A model generated the notes under the pieces. The model was not told the origin of the DNA. It worked only from the letters and a program-made list of their open reading frames with translations, and did no database searches. A stretch of DNA of 64,000 nucleotides from Abiotrophia sp938010525 (GTDB lineage: Bacteria > Bacillota > Bacilli > Lactobacillales > Aerococcaceae), in NCBI RefSeq assembly GCF_938010525.1, contig NZ_CALLVK010000025.1, positions 60,320 to 124,319 of the forward strand. Direction: 5' to 3'. The first letter of the stretch is position 1, and the number at the start of each line of letters is the position of its first letter. Positions 35,224-43,952 of this stretch are shown piece by piece. Made by a program: the position numbers and the translations under genes.

Positions 35224-36748
35224 TGCGCACCACGTCGATGACGCTACCGTCACGATATTCGATGACCGCTACGACCTTGTCCCCGTATTGAATCGGTTCT
35301 GGGTTGCCCACGATGCTGTAGGCTTTTTCTTTGAGTTCTTGGATGGTGTATTGAGGCACCTTGAGAGACTTGAAGTGCTCAACTAAGTCTGGGCGATTAG
35401 GGTTAACCGCAATCCCAATCTCAGTGACGACCACGTCCACACTAGTCCCTGGCGTTACAACCGTATTAACAGTGTCTACGAATGTTGGAATGCGTCCACG
35501 TACTAATGGTGAAATCACCATGGACATCTTAGAAGCAAAGGCGGTGTCACTGTGACCACCTGAAGCCCCACGGATAACCCCATCCGAACCGGTCATGACA
35601 TTAACGTTGAAGTCAGTATCGACTTCCAAAGCAGACAAGATGGCGACATCCAAACGGTTAACCATGGCCCCTTTGGACAATGGGTTAGCATACATGCTAG
35701 CATCGATTTCATAGTGGTCTGCATTGCGCCCTAAGGACACTGCAGATGGGTGATCAAAGTCTTGTACGTCGATGACTTTCTCAACCAGTCCTTCTTCTAA
35801 AAGTTCAACCATGGCATTGGTAATCCCACCTAGCACGAAGCTAGCTTTAATGCCGTCTTTAATCATTTGTTCGCGGATAAAGCGGGTTGCAGCCAGAGAG
35901 GCACCACCTGTACCAGTTTGGAAGGAGAAGCCTTCCTTATAGTAAGGAGAACCTGTAATAACCTTAGAAGCATATTCTGCAATCAAGAGCTCTTTAGGGT
36001 TCTTAGTGAAGCGAGTTGCCCCCTTAGCAATCCCTTGAGGGTCCCCAATGGCATCTACTACGACCACATAGTCCACGTCTGTTTGCGGAATGGAAATTGG
36101 CGTGTTTGGATATGGCACCAAGGAGTCAGTGATGACCACTACTTGGTCCGCATATTTAGCATCAATCATGGCATAACCCAAGGAACCACAGGTGGCTTTC
36201 CCTTTGGTCCCGTTGACGTTCCCATATTCATCAGAACTTGGGGCACCTAAGAAAGCTACGTCAATGTGGATGTCACCAGCCGTAATGGCACGGGCACGTC
36301 CCCCGTGGGAACGAATAACGACTGGATTTTCCATAATACCGGAAGAAATCGCAGCCCCTAACTTGTCACGCAGACCACTAGAGGTAATGTTGGTGATGAC
36401 CCCATTTTTGATGTGTTCGATGAGGGGCTCATGTACGTTGGCAATAGAAGAAGGTGCGATGGAGAGATTCTTAATCCCCATTTTAGCAATTTCTTCCATG
36501 ACCATGTTGATGACATAGTCCCCTTCCCGGAAATGGTGGTGGAAGGAAATCGTCATGCCGTCTTTGAGGCCGGTCTTTTCAATAGCTTCGCGAAGGCTAC
36601 CTAAGAGTTTTTCTTGGCGCGGCTCAACGGGTTTTACCTTACGGCTTGAGGCTTCATAAGGTTTAATCCGTGCCAGCTCTCCTTCGTAGACGCCATATTG
36701 ATCGGCGATTGCTTGTGGAATTTCACGTCCTGCTTTGTTGACTACCAT
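35216..36748 (-). CDS. citF: citrate lyase alpha subunit (citrate:acetyl-ACP transferase)
   Basis: Exchanges acetyl on the acyl carrier protein for citrate. 510 residues with GMTISFHHHFREGDYVINMV, GFSFQTGTGGASLAATRFI and GSDGVIRGASGGHSDTAFASKM, all conserved in CitF. It begins one base after citE ends, so the three subunits are made from one message. Length is typical. Confidence 0.97.
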   Translation of the reverse strand: MVVNKAGREIPQAIADQYGVYEGELARIKPYEASSRKVKPVEPRQEKLLGSLREAIEKTGLKDGMTISFHHHFREGDYVINMVMEEIAKMGIKNLSIAPSSIANVHEPLIEHIKNGVITNITSSGLRDKLGAAISSGIMENPVVIRSHGGRARAITAGDIHIDVAFLGAPSSDEYGNVNGTKGKATCGSLGYAMIDAKYADQVVVITDSLVPYPNTPISIPQTDVDYVVVVDAIGDPQGIAKGATRFTKNPKELLIAEYASKVITGSPYYKEGFSFQTGTGGASLAATRFIREQMIKDGIKASFVLGGITNAMVELLEEGLVEKVIDVQDFDHPSAVSLGRNADHYEIDASMYANPLSKGAMVNRLDVAILSALEVDTDFNVNVMTGSDGVIRGASGGHSDTAFASKMSMVISPLVRGRIPTFVDTVNTVVTPGTSVDVVVTEIGIAVNPNRPDLVEHFKSLKVPQYTIQELKEKAYSIVGNPEPIQYGDKVVAVIEYRDGSVIDVVRNV

Positions 36749-36749
36749 C

Positions 36750-37637
36750 TTAAATTTCCTCCTCGCTAATGAGTCCCGCTGCTTTGGCTAGGGCAATGAC
36801 CCGCTCAGCGCGTTCCACGATTGGCTTGTCGACCATTTTCCCTTTGACTGAGATGACGCCAGAGCCTTTAGCTTCGGCTTCACGAATGCCCCAGATGATT
36901 TCCTTAGCTTGTTGGATTTCCTTCTCAGTTGGGGCATATACTTCATTAACCACTGGAATTTGGCGTGGGTTGATGACCGATTTACCATCGAAACCTAATT
37001 GCTTGATGCGGGTTACTTCCTCACGGAAGCCGTCCATATTGTCCACGTTAGAGTAGACTGTATCGATGGCCGCAATTCCTGCTGCACGCGCTGCATGTAG
37101 AATCATGCTACGAGCAAAGAAGAGTTCCTGGCCATCAGGATAACGGCGAGTCTTCATGTTAGTCACATAGTCTTCCGCCCCTAAGGCAATCCCAATCAGA
37201 CGGTCAGATGCCTTAGCAATCTCACGAGCATTAAGCACCCCTTCGGCTGATTCGATGGCGGCCATCATCTTAGTGCGACCAAGAGGAATATTATTTTCCT
37301 GCTCGACACGGGTAATAATAGCATCCACATCCACGATATCTTGGGCATTTTCGGTCTTAGGCAAACGTACCACGTCAACACCAGCCAAGACTACCGCTTC
37401 GATGTCTAAAGCACCGGTAGTGTCCAGACCATTAATCCGCACAACCGTTTCAACATTGCTGTAGTCAAAAGTTTTGAGGGCGAAGTGCACCAAGGTGCGG
37501 GCAGAGTCTTTTTCCTTAAGGGAGACTGCGTCTTCTAGGTCAAACATAATAGAGTCAGCCCCGTAAAGTGGTGCGTCGCGCAACATGGCAGCATTAGCAC
37601 CAGGGACAAACATCATTGTTCTTCTTAAGCGTTCCAT
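36750..37637 (-). CDS. citE: citrate lyase beta subunit (citryl-ACP lyase)
   Basis: Cleaves citryl-ACP to oxaloacetate and acetyl-ACP. The 295-residue HpcH/HpaI-type barrel starts MERLRRTMMFVPGANAAML and has DSIMFDLEDAVSLKEKDSAR, a VVRINGLDT strand and AAIESAEGVLNAREIA with the Mg2+-binding glutamate, followed by GIALGAEDYV. Its start overlaps the end of citD by 13 bases. Confidence 0.97.
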   Translation of the reverse strand: MERLRRTMMFVPGANAAMLRDAPLYGADSIMFDLEDAVSLKEKDSARTLVHFALKTFDYSNVETVVRINGLDTTGALDIEAVVLAGVDVVRLPKTENAQDIVDVDAIITRVEQENNIPLGRTKMMAAIESAEGVLNAREIAKASDRLIGIALGAEDYVTNMKTRRYPDGQELFFARSMILHAARAAGIAAIDTVYSNVDNMDGFREEVTRIKQLGFDGKSVINPRQIPVVNEVYAPTEKEIQQAKEIIWGIREAEAKGSGVISVKGKMVDKPIVERAERVIALAKAAGLISEEEI

Positions 37638-37933
37638 GAGTCAATCTCCTTCCAGTTATATTCTGATAACTCAGCAGCACGGTGGGCCACCGTAATGGTC
37701 CGGGCTTGGATGGTACAATCTAAGGCACCCTTATCAACTGCTACTACTTGAGCTGATTGAATGCCTAGGCGGGTCAAGGTGTCTTCAATGACACGACGAA
37801 TTTGCGCCCCAAATTGTTTTTCGACTGAACTTTCTAATTGAATGTCAATCCGTCCAGCATCACTTGGATTCAAGGTAATCATAATATCGCTTGATTCCAA
37901 GGTGCCAACAACTGCACTTTTTTTAATTTCCAT
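37625..37933 (-). CDS. citD: citrate lyase acyl carrier protein (gamma subunit)
   Basis: Carries the acetyl/citryl thioester on its phosphoribosyl-dephospho-CoA arm. 102 residues; S14 in GTLESSDIMI is the expected modification site. The rest (LESSVEKQFGAQIRRVIEDTLTRLGI, DKGALDCTIQARTITVAHRAA) matches CitD. It starts 2 bases after citC and overlaps citE. Confidence 0.96.
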   Translation of the reverse strand: MEIKKSAVVGTLESSDIMITLNPSDAGRIDIQLESSVEKQFGAQIRRVIEDTLTRLGIQSAQVVAVDKGALDCTIQARTITVAHRAAELSEYNWKEIDSWNA

Positions 37934-37935
37934 CT

Positions 37936-38970
37936 TTATTCCACCTTTTCTCTCTGGGCATCTTGGCCCAGTAAGTCTTGTGACTGTATGTAATGATAGG
38001 TTGACTGTGGGACTAGGTTGACCCAGTCAGCTAGCTTCCCTGCTTGAATCGCTGCCCGTACGCGGGTCGCACTAATGACCTGGCCGTCCTTTTCTAGACG
38101 GGGGATAATCTTTAGGTCTAAGTCCTGGCCGAAGGCTTGGGCCAAGGCCTGATTGTAGACTTGGGTGACCGGCGATAGGGGTTCTTCCCCTACAAAGCGA
38201 ATGGCAATCTCTAGGCTAGGCGCAATGAAGGCTTTGAAGACTTGCGCATCAAGCTCTGCCTGGACCTGAGCCACCGCCAAATCCGCCCTTTCCTTAAGGA
38301 AGTAGGAGGGGAAGGTAGCCTGCGAGACCATATAATCTCGGCTAGGCAGGACGGTAACATTGGTTAAATCTGCCACCCCGGCTTGGACCATCTTGAAACG
38401 ATCTTGAGCGCTAAAATAGGACCGATCTTCGGATACAACGAAGATATAGAGGTGGTCACAGGCTGATATGGCCTGCTCTACCAAATAGCGATGCCCTAGG
38501 GTAAAGGGATTGGCATTCATGACAATGGCCCCATTTCGGGAACTCTCCACCTTATACTGCCTCAAATAGGTCAGATAGTCCTGAAAGGACGGAAAGCCCT
38601 GCTCCATAAAGAGCAAGGCTTGGGTTTGCGCCAGAAGCCGAAAGCCCAAGGCCTTAAAGTAAGGAAGATTCTTTGGTTTAGTATAGACGAAGCGATTGGT
38701 CAAGCCTTCCTGGTCCAAACGTTCCAGGAGAGCCATGACAACCTGCGTCAGCAGATTCTCTGACTGATAGGCGGCGCAAACCACCAAGCACTTGAGAATC
38801 TTGCCGTCCAAGGACCCGGTCGCTGCCAAGCGCGTCCCATCATAGATGCCGATCGTATAATCGACCGTTTCCTGGTCACTCAGATTGGCTGCTTGCATTA
38901 AGGTCTGCCAATCTCGCAAAGCTTGTGGGTCACGATCCAACCAGAGGCGTCTGGTCACATAGCCGTCCAT
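37936..38970 (-). CDS. citC: [citrate (pro-3S)-lyase] ligase
   Basis: Acetylates the prosthetic group of CitD using acetate and ATP, switching citrate lyase on. The 344-residue protein has an N-terminal GNAT-like domain (about 1-130) and a C-terminal nucleotidyltransferase domain with MNANPFTLGHRYLVEQA (the HxGH-type motif) and ISATRVRAAI (the ISSTxxR-type motif). Good agreement with CitC over its full length. Confidence 0.95.
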   Translation of the reverse strand: MDGYVTRRLWLDRDPQALRDWQTLMQAANLSDQETVDYTIGIYDGTRLAATGSLDGKILKCLVVCAAYQSENLLTQVVMALLERLDQEGLTNRFVYTKPKNLPYFKALGFRLLAQTQALLFMEQGFPSFQDYLTYLRQYKVESSRNGAIVMNANPFTLGHRYLVEQAISACDHLYIFVVSEDRSYFSAQDRFKMVQAGVADLTNVTVLPSRDYMVSQATFPSYFLKERADLAVAQVQAELDAQVFKAFIAPSLEIAIRFVGEEPLSPVTQVYNQALAQAFGQDLDLKIIPRLEKDGQVISATRVRAAIQAGKLADWVNLVPQSTYHYIQSQDLLGQDAQREKVE

Positions 38971-38976
38971 TTTGTC

Positions 38977-39108
38977 TTAGTCCTTTTCGACTGGGAAGTA
39001 CTTGATGAGGAGTTCAGATGCCCCGTATAAGATACCGAGAACCAAGAAGACCCCACCCATCCCAATCAGCATGAGTTCAAAAGCTTGTCGTAAGTTATCT
39101 AAATTCAT
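38977..39108 (-). CDS. small membrane protein, oxaloacetate decarboxylase gamma-like (OadG/OadD family)
   Basis: A 43-residue protein, MNLDNLRQAFELMLIGMGG... ending in KYFPVEKD. One membrane helix (about 10-33) with GMGGVFLVLGILYG, the pattern of the N-terminal helix of sodium-pump decarboxylase gamma subunits, which hold the alpha and beta subunits together. It lies between oadB and citC with gaps of 18 and 6 bases. The Zn-binding C-terminal tail of Klebsiella OadG is absent. Function is inferred from position and helix pattern. Confidence 0.8.
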   Translation of the reverse strand: MNLDNLRQAFELMLIGMGGVFLVLGILYGASELLIKYFPVEKD

Positions 39109-39126
39109 AAGTGTTACCTCGCAATC

Positions 39127-40251
39127 TTAGTGGATGAAGTAAGACAACAAGAGCCCGCCGGCAATAACGGAGGCAATTTGCCCAGAAACGTTAGCCCCTA
39201 CAGCATACATCAAGATGAAGTTTTGAGGGTCTTCTTCTGTTGCCATCTTCTGAATCACACGGCTAGACATTGGGAAGGCAGAAATACCAGCCGCCCCAAT
39301 CATTGGGTTGATCTTGTCCTTGCGGAAGAGGTTCAAGATTTTGGCGAAGATAACGCCCCCGATAGAGTCCATAATGAAGGCTACCAAACCGAACAAGATA
39401 ATCATCAAGGTTTGAACATTCAAGAAGAGGCTAGCTTGCATCTTAACTGAAATGGTAATCCCTAAGAGGATTGACACGATATTAACCAATTCGTTTTGAG
39501 CGGTTGCTGATAAACTATCTAAGACACCACACTCACGTAATAAGTTCCCGAACATGAGGAAACCTACCAATGGTAAGGCGATTGGTGCGATAAAACCAGC
39601 TACGATGGTGATAACGATTGGGAAGAGGATTTTAGTCATCTTAGATACGCCTTCAGCATGGTAAGTCATGCGGATCTTGCGTTCTTCTTTGGTTGTTACT
39701 AACTTAATAGCAACTGGTTGAATAATCGGCACTAAAGCCATGTAAGAGTAAGCCGCAACCGTGATTGCCCCCAAGAGATGAGGTGCCAATTGGTTGGCTA
39801 CGAAGATAGAAGTAGGACCGTCGGCCGCACCGATAATCCCGATAGAAGCTGCTTCGCGGATGTCAAAGCCTGCTAATACTGCCACTACGACGACGAAGAA
39901 AATCCCGAATTGGGCTGCCGCACCGAAGAGCAACATGAAAGGATTTTGAAGTAATGGCCCGAAGTCAATCATAGCCCCAATCCCAATGAAGATAAGTAGA
40001 GGGAAAAGTTCTGTCTCAATCCCGGCGCGGAAGAGAATATCTAAGACCCCGTGTTGGGTTACGTTACCGACGGTTTGGTCTAGAACCCCTGAACCTGGGA
40101 AGTTAACCAGAATCGTCCCTAAGCCCATTGGTACCAGCAAGGTTGGTTCGTATTCCTTCTTAATTCCCAGATACATGAGTAGGCCACCAATGACCATCAT
40201 GAAAACTTGACCAATGTTAATGGTCGTAATACCTTGAATTAATGTTTCCAC
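39127..40251 (-). CDS. oadB: oxaloacetate decarboxylase beta subunit (Na+ pump)
   Basis: Integral membrane subunit that decarboxylates carboxybiotin and exports Na+. The 374-residue protein has about nine to eleven hydrophobic segments and conserved motifs GIGAMIDFGPLLQNP, GIIGAADGPTSIFVANQLAP (with the key Asp), GNLLRECGVLDSLS and NPMIGAAGISAFPMSSRV. Family length is normal. It turns citrate fermentation into an ion gradient. Confidence 0.96.
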   Translation of the reverse strand: METLIQGITTINIGQVFMMVIGGLLMYLGIKKEYEPTLLVPMGLGTILVNFPGSGVLDQTVGNVTQHGVLDILFRAGIETELFPLLIFIGIGAMIDFGPLLQNPFMLLFGAAAQFGIFFVVVVAVLAGFDIREAASIGIIGAADGPTSIFVANQLAPHLLGAITVAAYSYMALVPIIQPVAIKLVTTKEERKIRMTYHAEGVSKMTKILFPIVITIVAGFIAPIALPLVGFLMFGNLLRECGVLDSLSATAQNELVNIVSILLGITISVKMQASLFLNVQTLMIILFGLVAFIMDSIGGVIFAKILNLFRKDKINPMIGAAGISAFPMSSRVIQKMATEEDPQNFILMYAVGANVSGQIASVIAGGLLLSYFIH

Positions 40252-40275
40252 TGTCTGTCTCCTTTACTGACTAGA

Positions 40276-40686
40276 TTAGTTGATGGTAATGAGGGCATCA
40301 CCTGGGTTGACTACTTGGCCGTTAGCCACATGAATCCCTGATACGACCCCTGCTTTAGATGCTACGATTTCGTTTTCCATCTTCATGGCTTCTAAGATCA
40401 TCAGTGGTTGGTTCTCAGCCACTGTGTCCCCAACGTTAACTAAGATGCGGAGAATGGTCCCTGGCATTGGGGATGGCATGGCATCTGCTCCGGCTGGTGC
40501 TACAGAAACTGGAGCGGCTGGCGCTGGGCTTGCTTCTGCTGCAGGTTCGCTAGCTGGCGCTGCTGGCGCAGGCGCTGGAGCTACTGGTGCTGGTGCAACT
40601 GGAGCAGCTGGCGCTACGGCCCCAATTTCTTCCATTTCTACCAAGTATTCTTTGCCGTCAACTTTGATTTTGAATTTGCGTAACAT
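40276..40686 (-). CDS. biotin carboxyl carrier protein of oxaloacetate decarboxylase
   Basis: A 136-residue biotin carrier. The N-terminus (MLRKFKIKVDGKEYLVEMEEIG) is typical for decarboxylase carriers, then comes a Pro/Ala-rich flexible linker of about 45 residues, then the biotinyl domain with K102 in EAMKMENEI. It supplies the biotin domain missing from OadA (called OadD in Enterococcus). BirA at 52936-53943 is the likely ligase. Confidence 0.94.
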   Translation of the reverse strand: MLRKFKIKVDGKEYLVEMEEIGAVAPAAPVAPAPVAPAPAPAAPASEPAAEASPAPAAPVSVAPAGADAMPSPMPGTILRILVNVGDTVAENQPLMILEAMKMENEIVASKAGVVSGIHVANGQVVNPGDALITIN

Positions 40687-40720
40687 ATTGTATAATTCCT
40701 CCTAAATAAATCCATAATCC

Positions 40721-41053
40721 TTATGTGCGTTTTTGATAAATGTGCTTGACCGCCCATTGGCTGTCAGGGGCGTCCCCAGCCGCAATGGCTGACGCAATCA
40801 CCGATACAGTGGTCGCTTCGGGGTTGCGTTTTAAGACGCGCTTGACCACAAATTGACTGTCGGGATAATTGGCCGCTGCTAGAGCAGAAGCAATCACGCT
40901 GACTTCTAGCGCCTCTTCTGAGTCGGCCGCCACATAGGCTGCTACTGGCTCCCATTCTGCCTCAAAAGCAGCCTGCTGAGCTTGCGCTTGTGCTTGGCTC
41001 TCTGCTTCTTCAGCGCGGCGTCGGCCGCCAAATAATCGTCTGAGTAGTTCCAT
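40721..41053 (-). CDS. OadH-like protein with duplicated repeat, first gene of the citrate operon
   Basis: A 110-residue protein: basic N-terminus (LLRRLFGGRRRAEEAE), a Gln/Ala-rich helix, then two tandem units, EVSVIASALAAANYPDSQFVVKRVLKR and TVSVIASAIAAGDAPDSQWAVKHIYQK. The repeated A-x-I-A-A-A pattern resembles the small epsilon/delta-type accessory pieces of Na+-pumping decarboxylases. In Enterococcus a gene in the same place is called oadH. Its biochemical role is not established; a stabilising subunit is the best guess. Confidence 0.75.
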   Translation of the reverse strand: MELLRRLFGGRRRAEEAESQAQAQAQQAAFEAEWEPVAAYVAADSEEALEVSVIASALAAANYPDSQFVVKRVLKRNPEATTVSVIASAIAAGDAPDSQWAVKHIYQKRT

Positions 41054-41099
41054 TTCTTCACTCCCTTCCAGATTAATCTACTACTTGTATTATACCCTA

Positions 41100-41113
41100 A
41101 ACTAGCGCTTACA
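41100..41113 (-). promoter_or_regulatory. cre-like site in the promoter of the oad-cit operon
   Basis: Minus-strand TGTAAGCGCTAGTT, close to the cre consensus, lies inside the spacer before a TATAAT (near 41090). No good -35 box is correctly spaced, which fits a promoter that needs an activator (the GntR-type regulator at 44784) and is repressed by CcpA. The 41054-41402 gap otherwise contains AT-rich stretches likely bound by that regulator, and no gene. Confidence 0.55.
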
Positions 41114-41289
41114 CTAGTCAAATACTGTTCTTTTTGTGTTCTATTAGGCCAAGATTTTGATTTAGTCTTCCTATTTAAGCAAGGCGTCTTTTTTGGCTAT
41201 ACAAATTTCCTGAGCCCTTGTTTTTTAAGTGTTCTTTTTAGCTAAAGCCCTTTCTTTTTGTCTAAACATTCGCTATGATACAGGCATAA

Positions 41290-41303
41290 AGTAAACGCGT
41301 TCA
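41290..41303 (+). promoter_or_regulatory. cre-like site upstream of the citrate transporter
   Basis: AGTAAACGCGTTCA matches 12 of 14 cre positions and lies just after a TATGAT -10-like box (near 41272), where CcpA would block the transporter promoter. Confidence 0.5.
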
Positions 41304-41402
41304 TTTCATGGAATGGCCGTGTCGGGTCTAGGTCAGAAGGTTTTAGCGACTTTTGGCTCCTGCCCATGCTATTATTATTTTAATTTCAGAAAGGAAGATA
41401 TG

Positions 41403-42785
41403 ATGTTACTCACAGTCTTTGCTTATGCAATGATGGTTGTCTTCATGTATGTCATCATGAAGAAGAAAATGTCACCATTCACTGCCTTAGTACTCATTCC
41501 GCTTGCTTTTGCGCTGGTAGCAGTCTTAACTGGCGTGGTCCAAGATGTCAACATCGGGACACTCGTTCGCCAAGGTCTCTTTGGCAACAACTCCAAGGAT
41601 AAACTTACTGCAATGAAAGGGACGGCTGAAACCGGGGTTATGCTCCTCTTCGCCATCCTCTACTTCTCTCTCATGTTAGATTCCGGTCTCTTCGACCCAA
41701 TCACTAACAAAATGATTCGCTACGCTAAAGGCGATCCAATGAAAGTCCTCGTGGCTACTGCTATTGTTGCGGCCGCTGTTTCCATGAACGGTGACGGAAC
41801 GACCACTACCTTGATTTGCTGCTCGGCCTTCGTGCCAATCTACAAGAAACTCGACATGAAACTCATGAACTTGGGTGTCTTAGTTATCTTGCAAAACACC
41901 ATCATGAACCTCTTGCCATGGGGTGGCCCAACCGCTCGTGCCATGTCCGTCTTGGGCGTTGAAGCTGACATCTTGGGTTACTTAGCACCAGGGATGGTTC
42001 TCTCTATCCTTTATGTAATCTTCTTCGTTGCCCGTGGTATGGGTAAAAAAGAACGTGCTCGTTTAGGTATCAAAGAGTTAACCGATGCTGAGCTAGATGA
42101 ATTGACTACTATTTCCGACCCTGAAGTCTTGGCTATCCGCCGTCCTCAAAACTTCTGGATTAACGCCGTTATGACCTTAGTCCTAATTGGTTGGTTAGTA
42201 GCTGGCTCCTTCATCGACGCTATCGAAGTTAAGCCTGTCGTTCTCTTCTTAATCGGGACCGGCTTAGCCATGATGATTAACTACCCAGACCTCAAGACTC
42301 AATCCAAACGTATTGGTGAAAACGCTGGGGATGCGGTACAAGTGGTCCTCCTCGTCTTCGGGGCAGGGGTCTTCATGGGGCTCTTCCAAGGGACTGGTAT
42401 GGCCAAGGCCTTGACCGACAGCATCGTCCATATCATTCCACAACAATTAGCAGGCTTCTGGAGCTTGATTATTGCCCTCATCTCCGTACCAGGGACCTTC
42501 TTCTTAACCAACGATGGTTTCTACTACGGGGTGCTGATTCCATTCGCAGAAATCGGTCGTCAATATGGCTTCACCGATATGCAAATGGCCTTGGCTTCTC
42601 TCATGGGGCAAGCCTTCCACCTCTTGAGCCCACTGGTTGCCTTCATCTACCTCTTGCTCCGCTTAACTGGCTTGGACATGGGCGAATGGCAACGTGAATC
42701 TGCTAAGTACGCTGCAGTGGTCTTCGTTATCTTCGTGGTTACCATCGTCTTAATGGGCCACATGCCACTCTACTTAGCACAATAA
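41403..42785 (+). CDS. CitMHS-family citrate transporter
   Basis: Membrane permease of about 460 residues importing citrate, usually as a metal-citrate complex with protons. It begins MLLTVFAYAMMVVFMYVIMKKKMSPFTALVLIPL and has about 11-12 hydrophobic segments, with SMNGDGTTTTLICCSAFVPIY and MNLLPWGGPTARAMSVL conserved in the family. AAGGAAG favours ATG 41403, although ATG 41400 is possible; upstream codons have no RBS. Divergent from the citrate operon and sharing its regulatory region. Ion specificity is not readable. Confidence 0.92.
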   Translation: MLLTVFAYAMMVVFMYVIMKKKMSPFTALVLIPLAFALVAVLTGVVQDVNIGTLVRQGLFGNNSKDKLTAMKGTAETGVMLLFAILYFSLMLDSGLFDPITNKMIRYAKGDPMKVLVATAIVAAAVSMNGDGTTTTLICCSAFVPIYKKLDMKLMNLGVLVILQNTIMNLLPWGGPTARAMSVLGVEADILGYLAPGMVLSILYVIFFVARGMGKKERARLGIKELTDAELDELTTISDPEVLAIRRPQNFWINAVMTLVLIGWLVAGSFIDAIEVKPVVLFLIGTGLAMMINYPDLKTQSKRIGENAGDAVQVVLLVFGAGVFMGLFQGTGMAKALTDSIVHIIPQQLAGFWSLIIALISVPGTFFLTNDGFYYGVLIPFAEIGRQYGFTDMQMALASLMGQAFHLLSPLVAFIYLLLRLTGLDMGEWQRESAKYAAVVFVIFVVTIVLMGHMPLYLAQ

Positions 42786-42796
42786 TACTTAAGACA

Positions 42797-42829
42797 AAAG
42801 AGCTAGGACTAAGTCCTAGCTCTTTTTTT
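42797..42829 (+). terminator. terminator of the citrate transporter gene
   Basis: AAGAGCTAGGA / TCCTAGCTCTT stem with a 5-base loop and a T7 tail. Confidence 0.92.
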
Positions 42830-42830
42830 G

Positions 42831-42915
42831 TGTCCCTATGCAAATTGTGCTAACTTATGCACGTAAATTTCCTAACTCAGACCCTATCTATCAATAGATA
42901 GATTGATAGATAGGG
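42831..42915 (-). repeat. two-hairpin repeat element, copy 2 (inverted)
   Basis: Inverted copy of the element at 33111-33206. The 34-base palindrome (42882-42915) is the exact reverse complement of copy 1, including its asymmetric loop. GGGTCT, ATTTACGTGC and the second hairpin GTGC-N8-GCAC follow in the same order, while the bases between them and the loop differ. Confidence 0.8.
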
Positions 42916-42936
42916 TAGCAAAGCCAGATTGCTTGG

Positions 42937-43848
42937 TTAGAGTTGGGAAGTTGGCTGCTCCCAGAATTCTGGTACCTGAGCCAAGATCTCATCAGCTGTC
43001 TTCAAGCTGGCTTCTTCGACACTCAGGCCTGTCTTCTTAAGGTAGTAGCGCACCAAGTGATAGCCACAACTATAGCCCGCTGCATAGGGCAGACCGACTG
43101 GGCGCCCCCCTTGCACTTGAGTCAATTCATCCCCGTAGAGATAAGGAGCGGCCCCATAGAGGTTAGAGATATCAAGATTAGCCTTGATTTTGGGCTTGAT
43201 TAGACTGTCTAAGGTCGCCAAATCGGTCTTGGTCACCCAAGGACCTAGATAGTCGGGACCGTAGAGTTTTAACACGAAATTCTCAGCCAAGCCTTCTGCT
43301 ATCATAAGTTCCTTCAGGGCGCCTTGTTGCCAATCCACAAATTGGTAGCGCACATTATGGTTACATTCATGGGCCAAGGCCGCTGGCAAACGTCGCAAGG
43401 TCTCTTGGCTTGGTACCAAGGACAAGAAGATGTAGCCCGGAATCCCACCTTCACCCAGATAATTATCATTGAGGCGCATGACAGGACTCTCCGCCTTGCC
43501 TAGCAAGATTGCTAAGACATATTCTTTGCATGGTGGATGGATTCCTGCCTGCTCGAAACTGTCAATGGCCAGATGGAAAGCTTTTTCGAGCCCCTGATAA
43601 ACTGAATCGTCTAGTGCTTCAATATCAGCGCTATGTTCAGACCTTAAGTTAAAGGGTGTTAGATTGGCCAAGCTCAAAATCTGTAGGGCATCCGCCCCCT
43701 GTCCAGCTTCTATACTTAAACCCTGGCGGGCAAATTTCCCCCGGAAAGGCGCTAAAACTTCCTTCCTGAATAAGGCTTCGCCCTGCTCTGGGGATAAGGT
43801 CAAGACTTGTCGATAGACTTGATCTGTACGAATAATCTTTAAGTTCAT
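42937..43848 (-). CDS. DUF2268-family putative zinc-dependent protease
   Basis: A 303-residue cytoplasmic protein with a gluzincin-like motif, H160-E161-C-N-H164 in LAHECNHNVRYQF, and a downstream ELMIAEGLAENF supplying a candidate third ligand (E185 or E189). This is the DUF2268 pattern. No signal peptide. It is divergent from the MerR gene, and its promoter carries a MerR-type 19-base-spaced operator, so it is the likely target of that regulator. Substrate unknown. Confidence 0.82.
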   Translation of the reverse strand: MNLKIIRTDQVYRQVLTLSPEQGEALFRKEVLAPFRGKFARQGLSIEAGQGADALQILSLANLTPFNLRSEHSADIEALDDSVYQGLEKAFHLAIDSFEQAGIHPPCKEYVLAILLGKAESPVMRLNDNYLGEGGIPGYIFLSLVPSQETLRRLPAALAHECNHNVRYQFVDWQQGALKELMIAEGLAENFVLKLYGPDYLGPWVTKTDLATLDSLIKPKIKANLDISNLYGAAPYLYGDELTQVQGGRPVGLPYAAGYSCGYHLVRYYLKKTGLSVEEASLKTADEILAQVPEFWEQPTSQL

Positions 43849-43872
43849 CCTAATTCCTCCTTTTTCTCTATT

Positions 43873-43903
43873 AGTCTACACCTTAACCTTACGTTAGGGT
43901 CAA
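43873..43903 (-). promoter_or_regulatory. MerR-type promoter of the DUF2268 gene
   Basis: Minus-strand TTGACC (43898-43903) and TAGACT (43873-43878) separated by 19 bases. The spacer contains the dyad CCTAACGTAAGG. A 19-base spacer with a central dyad is the hallmark of promoters activated by MerR-family DNA twisting. Confidence 0.75.
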
Positions 43904-43952
43904 GCCCTATGTTATACTAAATACTAGATTTTACTAAAAAGGAGGAGCAGGC

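Noticed and set aside
34727..36604. Plus-strand frames opposite citX and citF
   Set aside because: They overlap well-conserved citrate lyase genes and show no recognisable domain or start signal.
41313..41402. N-terminal extension of the citrate transporter
   Set aside because: The added residues are polar and unlike the family, and the AAGGAAG site points to the ATG at 41400/41403.
42882..42915. Palindrome as the transporter terminator
   Set aside because: No T run follows, and a strong terminator with seven T residues already stands at 42797-42829.
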